A stretch of DNA of 42,500 bases from Symbiodinium natans. Taxonomy: Eukaryota > Sar > Dinophyceae > Suessiales > Symbiodiniaceae. This document shows positions 38,163 to 42,500 of the stretch, piece after piece. The stretch covers positions 1 through 42,500 of the forward strand of contig CAJNDS010001546.1 in the NCBI GenBank assembly GCA_905221605.1, read 5' to 3'. Both the position numbers and the translations under genes were made by a program. A model generated the notes under the pieces. The model did not search any database. It worked only from the letters and a program-made list of their open reading frames with translations, and had not been told where the DNA came from. Position 1 is the stretch's first letter; each line of letters opens with the position of its first letter.

Positions 38163-41100
38163 CTAACTTCTCCAGAGAATCTCCAATTGATCAGCGCAAG
38201 TCGCCGCCTGAAGGAACTCCATCATTTGGTCCCTCCCGTGCTGCCCAGAGAAATTCGGAATTCACCACTGTCCCTTGGCCTCCTAGTCTAAGGAATGGAG
38301 CGACCAGATTGGCTACCCTTGCCATAAGTTCCACATGAACTTCCATGCCTGGACTGCGACTCCAATCATAGGCTATTGCCTCCATAGCAGTTCCAAACTT
38401 TTCAGTATTTCTGAATTCCTTTTCCAGGCCAGGAGAAAGCAGCGCACCCATCACCGAAAGAGGATAATTTCCCACCACCGGCAAGCACGGATCTTCATGG
38501 AACGAATGATGCAAATCACCGTAGTGTCCTTGATCTCTCCTTTCAAAAAGGAGTCTCCCAGTATTCAACTGGGCATTCAGTTCATCCACTTGAACCATTT
38601 CAGCACATATTCTCTGTGCCGCAGTCGCTATTGCCGACCAGAGAGCACGATCTGCCAACCCACGACGCATAACCCACATAGTTGTCGCCGACTGAATCAG
38701 TGTACCAGGGTCATATGCCATGACCACCAATGCACCATCATCCATTCTCTAATCAGTATCATCTTCCAATGCCAGGTTCAAATCCTGTTCGCTTGCACCT
38801 TCAGATGACATGCTAATAACCAAATTTCGATCCATTTTATTGGATCCCTTCTGATAGTCCTTGTGCCCCACAGGCAACTTGCCGACAGCAAGCTTCCAAT
38901 AAATCCGAGTCAGAAGACCTTTAACCAGCAATTGCTGAGGAACATTCTTCACCGGACGAACATCCAATGTCTTCGCACCATCACCACGGAGTTCATTGCT
39001 CCCACCTTCTCCTTCGTTTTGGTCAGTCTCCTCGCCAGGAATTTGCACTGCTCCTTCCAGCACCGTCTCCTGTCCAGCCACTTCTTGCCCAGGAAGAAAT
39101 TGAGCGCCTTCAGATACATTCACCTGTCCAGCAACACCTTGCCCAGGTGAAACCTCATCCGTGGAGCCCACCGCCAGCGAACCAACTATAACTGAGCCAT
39201 CCCTTGCTCTTTTTTGAGACTGTTCAGTTCGACGAGAAGGTTGTGGTAGCGAAAAAACTTGAGAAGTCACTTCTTGGCGGGTCTCCCCCCGCGACGCTTT
39301 GTCGCGTTCTTCGCCAAGGTGAACCGATTTTTTCTGCCCGTCATTGGGGCCGGAAGAACCACCCATCGGAACATTGCCACGAATCGCAGTTCTCTGTGAA
39401 TCCCTTTCTTGCAAAAGGATTTCCCTCATGCGTTGCGCAGCATTGGTCTCTTCCTCGCTTGAATCGCTTGAGGAATCGGCATAAGAAACCAAAGCCTCCG
39501 CCTGATCATCATCGTCCACCACATCTGCCCACGCTCTGCTGAACCGATACGACAACCCACCATCAGGCTTCAGTTCCAGTGGTTTTGGTTTCTCCACCGC
39601 TTCCGCCGGTTGAGCTCGTCGCTGTGAACGAGAGCGTGGCACCTGTCGCACCTGTTTTTTGTCCAGCAAGGGCCTTCCCCTTTTCACAGGGTTTGATATT
39701 GACCGATACTTTTTTGTTGGTGGGTTCACCGGTGGCATTCCAACTCCCACCAATTTCAGCTTCTGTACGCACAGTGGAGACCTCTGCGCAAGCGTCCAAG
39801 CGTCACGGTACTTGACCTTATCAAAAAGCTCCCTATAGGAGCCTCTCGGCATCGTTTTTGCACCGGAGCCTTCAGCTTCACCTGAGTGAGGGTTCTCACC
39901 GCCTCTCTTCCAGCTTCCTTGCTTCCAGAAGATTGTTGTACCCGTACAGATGCATCGGAAGGGACTGCTTTTTCTGGTCCCTCCGGACGATATCGGACGC
40001 CTCCCACCAATCGTAGGATTTTGCATGCTGTCACCTTGTTGATCCCTTTTTCAAGCAGATCTTCCACAAAGATGAACTCCTGCAGGTCCGACACGGTGCT
40101 CACACCAAGAGTAATCATCACCTCACTTACATGAGGGGTATACACCCAAAGGTGGTTATTGCGAGCCATCCAATTTTCAATTGGCTCCTCTGGATCTTGA
40201 AGCAGAGTACCAGTGGACTCAGCCACCGAATTCTTTTGTTCATCAGCCTCTTCTTCATCCAGAATACCCTTTTCACCATCTTTTTGTGACACATTGGTCA
40301 TTTGCAGCGCTTTTGGTGCTGGGGAGGACGAAGATTCTGCTCCCCCACTTACCGGTGGTTGAAAAGCGTTCCTGTCGGGAATCTCCAATCCTCTTCCCCT
40401 TTGAAATGACACATGGTTCGCCACATTCACCAGATGCTTCAATTGGGTCAGCCGGTCTTCAGACATCTCTTCGTGAGAATACTTGCAGCCAAATCGCACA
40501 CGACATCTCCCTTTGAGATAGTAGTCGAAACAGCAATGGTGGAACCCGCGTCCCTTAGTGCCTTCCTGGAAGCATTGTCCCAAGATTTGCCAGGCTCCCA
40601 AGTCCCTTCCAATGCCATGTCATCGTCGTGGAGATACCTGCACGCAGTCCCATATTTACAACCACCTTGATTGTAATACAGACACAGCCGTTTCTTCGTT
40701 TCACCCAGCGTAGGCTCACCTTTTGATGTCCCTTTGCCATAGTTGTACTGGGCACGGAAGGCCGAATCCTCCCGCTCCTGCTGCACCTCATCCACTGTAC
40801 CTTCATCAGTTGGAGGGCCACCGATGTCCCCATCCTCGTCACCAGCTTTTTGGCTGTTCTTTGGCTCAGTTGGCTCTCCTTCAGGCCACCCTTCACCGTA
40901 ACGACGATGTTCATAGGAACACCCATCTCCATTTCGACACCTCCCTTGATTGAAGAACTTGCACAGCTTGCTGTATCCAGGTGACACAGTCTTCGGAGTC
41001 GTGTGAGCCTTTTTGTACTGATCAGGATCCATGTAGGCTTCCATTGGCCTGTTTTCCCTCTTACTCATCTCCTCGATTGCACCATCAAGCTCTTGCAGAA

Positions 41101-42496
41101 ATCGCTTGGTATCCAACCACAGCTCGTTCCAAAGCTCATCTTTCCCTTTGCTCAGCAACATTGCCACCGTTTCACCCACGACTGGTCCACTAAATCTCCT
41201 TTTCTTGCGTGCCAGTTCGTAGAGCGCGTTGTGGTACTGCTTCCGGGAAAAAGTGGTTGTTTCTCCCAAACCTGCACGTTCTGTCTCCTCAGGCTTCCAA
41301 CCATCACTTAGCAAGATGTTGTATGCGCTCCGAGCCTCAATGTTCAGGAATGCATGATCTGCGATACACTCCACAATCACGTCCATTGGACGACTCAGCA
41401 ACATCCCCGTGATTTTGCCCACATAGTCATTATCTATTGTTTCATCTTCCAGGAGATTCTGATAGATCTTTTCTCCATAGAGCTGTTTCTGCTCAGCCTC
41501 CTCTTGTTCCTTAGAGGATGCTTTTGACTCGGCAAACCACTCGCGAGACTGCTGTTCTTCCGACTTCCAGTCCCATTGACCATCGGAACCTTTGTACCAT
41601 TGACCAGTCTGCCATGAGCCTGTCCACCATGTACCCCAGCCGCTGTCCTTCCATTTGCGCAGCGTTGAAGAGGAATCCTCCTCGTCCTCTTCCAAAACCA
41701 GAAAGGTGTCCAAGATTATGGTACCATCATCTTCCACTCGTTTCACTGTTCCATTGACAGTATCACCAAATTTGAACTGATGTACATTGTTCCCTTCTGC
41801 AGGAACCAATACATTCATATCACCATGGTCCAAAAAGGCTCCATACCCATTGATGCAGCGCACTAGACCAATGATCTCATCTCCCTCCTGATAGCAATGT
41901 TCCCCAGGTGATTCCAAAGCTCCCGCTCGAGGCACTCTCTTTGCATGCCTTTCAGAAACCATCTCCGTATCATCGGCTCCTGACACATCCTTTATTTCCA
42001 CCTTTGGGTCACACTGCTCGTCCTGCTCCGACGTGAGTCCCACAAGATCATCCATCTTGTGCTCCAAGGGCTCAGGATCTTCCTTTTTTCCAGCCAATGG
42101 CTTTGCCTCATCCGTTACAGTTCGCTCGGTGTCGACTTCCGGCGAGCTTTCAGATGGCAACACCTCTCCCTTCCTGGGAGTGGACCCACCATTGGAGTCC
42201 TTTTTCAAACCTTCTGCAGCAGGCAAATTTTCTTCCACTACAGGGCTATTGGATTGGTCATCCGCGGTAGGCACATTTTCTTCCACCGCAGGCTCCTTTG
42301 GCTCCATGGTTTCCAAAAGAGAATCACCATTGTTGCTGACCACAGCTGCCTCATTGGCTCCGGTGTAGCCTTCGCCATTTCGTTCCTCGCTGCTAACTTC
42401 AGGCTGCACCAGTGCGTCCACCTGTGAACCTCCATCGTCAGCTGCTACAGAGACCTGCGCCCCATTGTTGCAGTCATCCGCGGAACGTGACACCAT
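36051..42496 (-). CDS. Large RNA-binding protein gene: S1-like, tandem MLLE-like, six CCCH fingers (five-exon model)
   Basis: Five open blocks on one strand join in frame if introns at 40566-40615 (50 nt, GC-AG), 39829-39881 (53, GT-AG), 38749-38796 (48, GC-AG) and 38163-38217 (55, GT-AG) are removed; all are phase 0. The product has at least 2,079 residues: acidic Glu/Ser-rich start (1-200), S1-like fold (203-265), Trp/Gly/Gln stretch (283-312), two MLLE-like modules (338-395, 416-478), CCCH at 512-530, 605-623 and 639-658, SAM-like helices (773-817), disordered middle, CCCH at 1668-1688, 1700-1719 and 1726-1745, then a Lys/Glu-rich tail. CCCH fingers and S1 folds bind RNA; MLLE binds PAM2 peptides and is the C-terminal domain of poly(A)-binding protein. 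A role in mRNA handling in nucleus or cytoplasm is inferred. The ATG at 42496 is 4 bases from the window edge, so the true start may lie outside. Alternative: frameshifted pseudogene or gag-like ORF of a retroelement. Confidence 0.6.
38218..38748 (-). CDS. Exon 4: structured segment of unknown fold
   Basis: 177 codons. Begins R-MDDGALVVMAYDPGTLI and is rich in Ala/Leu helices (WSAIATAAQRICAEMVQVDE, then VHVELMARVANLVAPFLRLG). No family recognised. It is preceded in frame by TAG, taken here as the 3' end of an intron (GATTAG). If that TAG is a real stop, this would be a separate ORF starting at ATG 38745. Confidence 0.6.
38797..39828 (-). CDS. Exon 3: disordered linker
   Basis: 344 codons, Ser/Gln/Glu/Arg-rich, with basic patches (RSRSQRRAQPAEAVEKPKP), an acidic Ser run (YADSSSDSSEEE) and imperfect repeats of GQEVAGQETV/GQGVAGQVNV. 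The C-terminal part is more structured (QQLLVKGLLTRIYWKLAVGK). No domain recognised. Confidence 0.6.
39882..40565 (-). CDS. Exon 2: CCCH 3 and SAM-like helices
   Basis: 228 codons. Starts EGTKGRGFHH and holds CFDYYLKGRCRVRFGCKYSH (C-x8-C-x5-C-x3-H). A helical segment follows (VSEVMITLGVSTVSDLQEF, then LLEKGINKVTACKILRLVGG) that resembles a SAM or helix-hairpin fold, a weak call. The rest is Ser/Glu-rich. Its real end is set by the change of frame near 39870. Confidence 0.65.
40616..42496 (-). CDS. Exon 1: S1-like, tandem MLLE-like, CCCH 1-2
   Basis: 627 codons. S1-like strand pattern at 203-265 (GLVRCINGYGAFLDHG, then KFGDTVNGTVKRVEDDGTII). First MLLE-like module: KQLYGEKIYQNLLE, then VGKITGMLLSRPMDVIVECI, closely following the PABC signature (KITGMLLE). 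Second: begins KQYHNALYELA, then VGETVAMLLSKGKDELWNEL with a C-terminal helix. CCCH fingers C-x7-C-x5-C-x3-H at 512-530 and 605-623 (CLYYNQGGCKYGTACRYLH). The track frame runs on to 40448, but its last 56 codons read antiphase to the next zinc finger and are not accepted. Confidence 0.75.
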
Positions 42497-42500
42497 ATGC

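Larger units (their letters stand above)
38163..40615 (-). other. Four proposed short introns (40566-40615, 39829-39881, 38749-38796, 38163-38217)
   Basis: Boundaries, in coding sense: ATG/gcattgg...gcttccag/GAA; CAG/gtgaag...atagggag/CTT; GGT/gcaagcg...ctgattag/AGA; GGA/gttcct...gaagttag/GAC. Lengths are 50, 53, 48 and 55 nt. Together they remove both in-frame TAG codons and all three frame changes, without leaving any other interruption. Two use GC at the 5' end, which is known from dinoflagellates. Confidence 0.5.

Noticed and set aside
36051-42496. TAG read as an amino acid, or stop-codon readthrough, to explain two in-frame TAGs
   Set aside because: Both TAGs fall exactly at the end of a TTAG that can be an intron acceptor, and frame changes elsewhere cannot be explained by reassignment. 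Introns explain all breaks together.
36051-42496. Gag-like part of a retrotransposon
   Set aside because: CCCH motifs alone would allow it, but no reverse transcriptase, protease, integrase or terminal repeat is visible, and the S1/MLLE parts point to a cellular protein. Kept as a secondary alternative because the window cuts the 5' end.

Overview
The window looks like nuclear DNA of a microbial eukaryote, most likely a dinoflagellate or a close alveolate. The evidence is TTTAGGG-type telomeric repeats inside the sequence, very abundant low-complexity DNA (long G or C runs, TACA, GT, CT and CA microsatellites), coding exons of 50-270 nt, inferred introns that are often only 48-70 nt with GT-AG or GC-AG ends, and one short match to the 3' end of the dinoflagellate spliced leader directly before an ATG. 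No rRNA, tRNA, reverse transcriptase, transposase or prokaryotic gene was recognised. The assignment is inference; no species is claimed.

Right end (36.05-42.5 kb, minus strand): the one region that is clearly gene-like over kilobases. Five open blocks in different frames, separated by two in-frame TAGs and several frame changes, fit together if four short phase-0 introns (50, 53, 48 and 55 nt) are removed. The result would be one protein of at least 2,079 residues with an S1-like RNA-binding fold, two tandem MLLE (PABC)-like modules, six CCCH zinc fingers, a SAM-like helical segment and a Lys/Glu-rich tail ending in a TGA stop. This set of parts points to an RNA-binding protein working around poly(A)-binding-protein or translation complexes. 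The combination is the most novel item in the window.

Middle (23-33 kb): mostly minus-strand split genes. Two chains of small exons with matching splice phases are proposed (25.2-28.7 kb and 30.4-32.6 kb), plus an intact small secreted six-cysteine protein at 24.5-25.0 kb and a terminal exon whose stop lies 6 nt from a ten-copy TTTAGGG array. None of these proteins belongs to a family I recognise.

Left (0-23 kb): short exon pairs and single open exons, again mainly on the minus strand (0.25-2.1, 5.6-6.5, 7.2, 8.4-8.9, 9.3-11.5, 12.4, 13.2, 15.9, 17.8-18.1, 21.0-22.1 kb). At least one good plus-strand reading (12.75-13.1 kb) holds an in-frame nine-base repeat giving seven Ala-His-Arg units. 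They sit among repeats: a C-rich minisatellite (2.4-4.0 kb), a family of roughly 100-bp repeats each ending in a poly-G tract (8.0-8.5 and 15.5-15.7 kb), a 470-bp TACA/TAGA microsatellite, and a CAACAAA/TTGTTCCG repeat family forming hairpins (11.7-12.1 and 33.2-33.6 kb). Many long open frames through these repeats are artefacts and are listed as rejected.

Limits: all exon calls come from reading open frames, splice-like boundaries and phase by eye. Exons lacking a partner exon or family match are only moderately or weakly supported. Functional links between neighbouring genes cannot be inferred.
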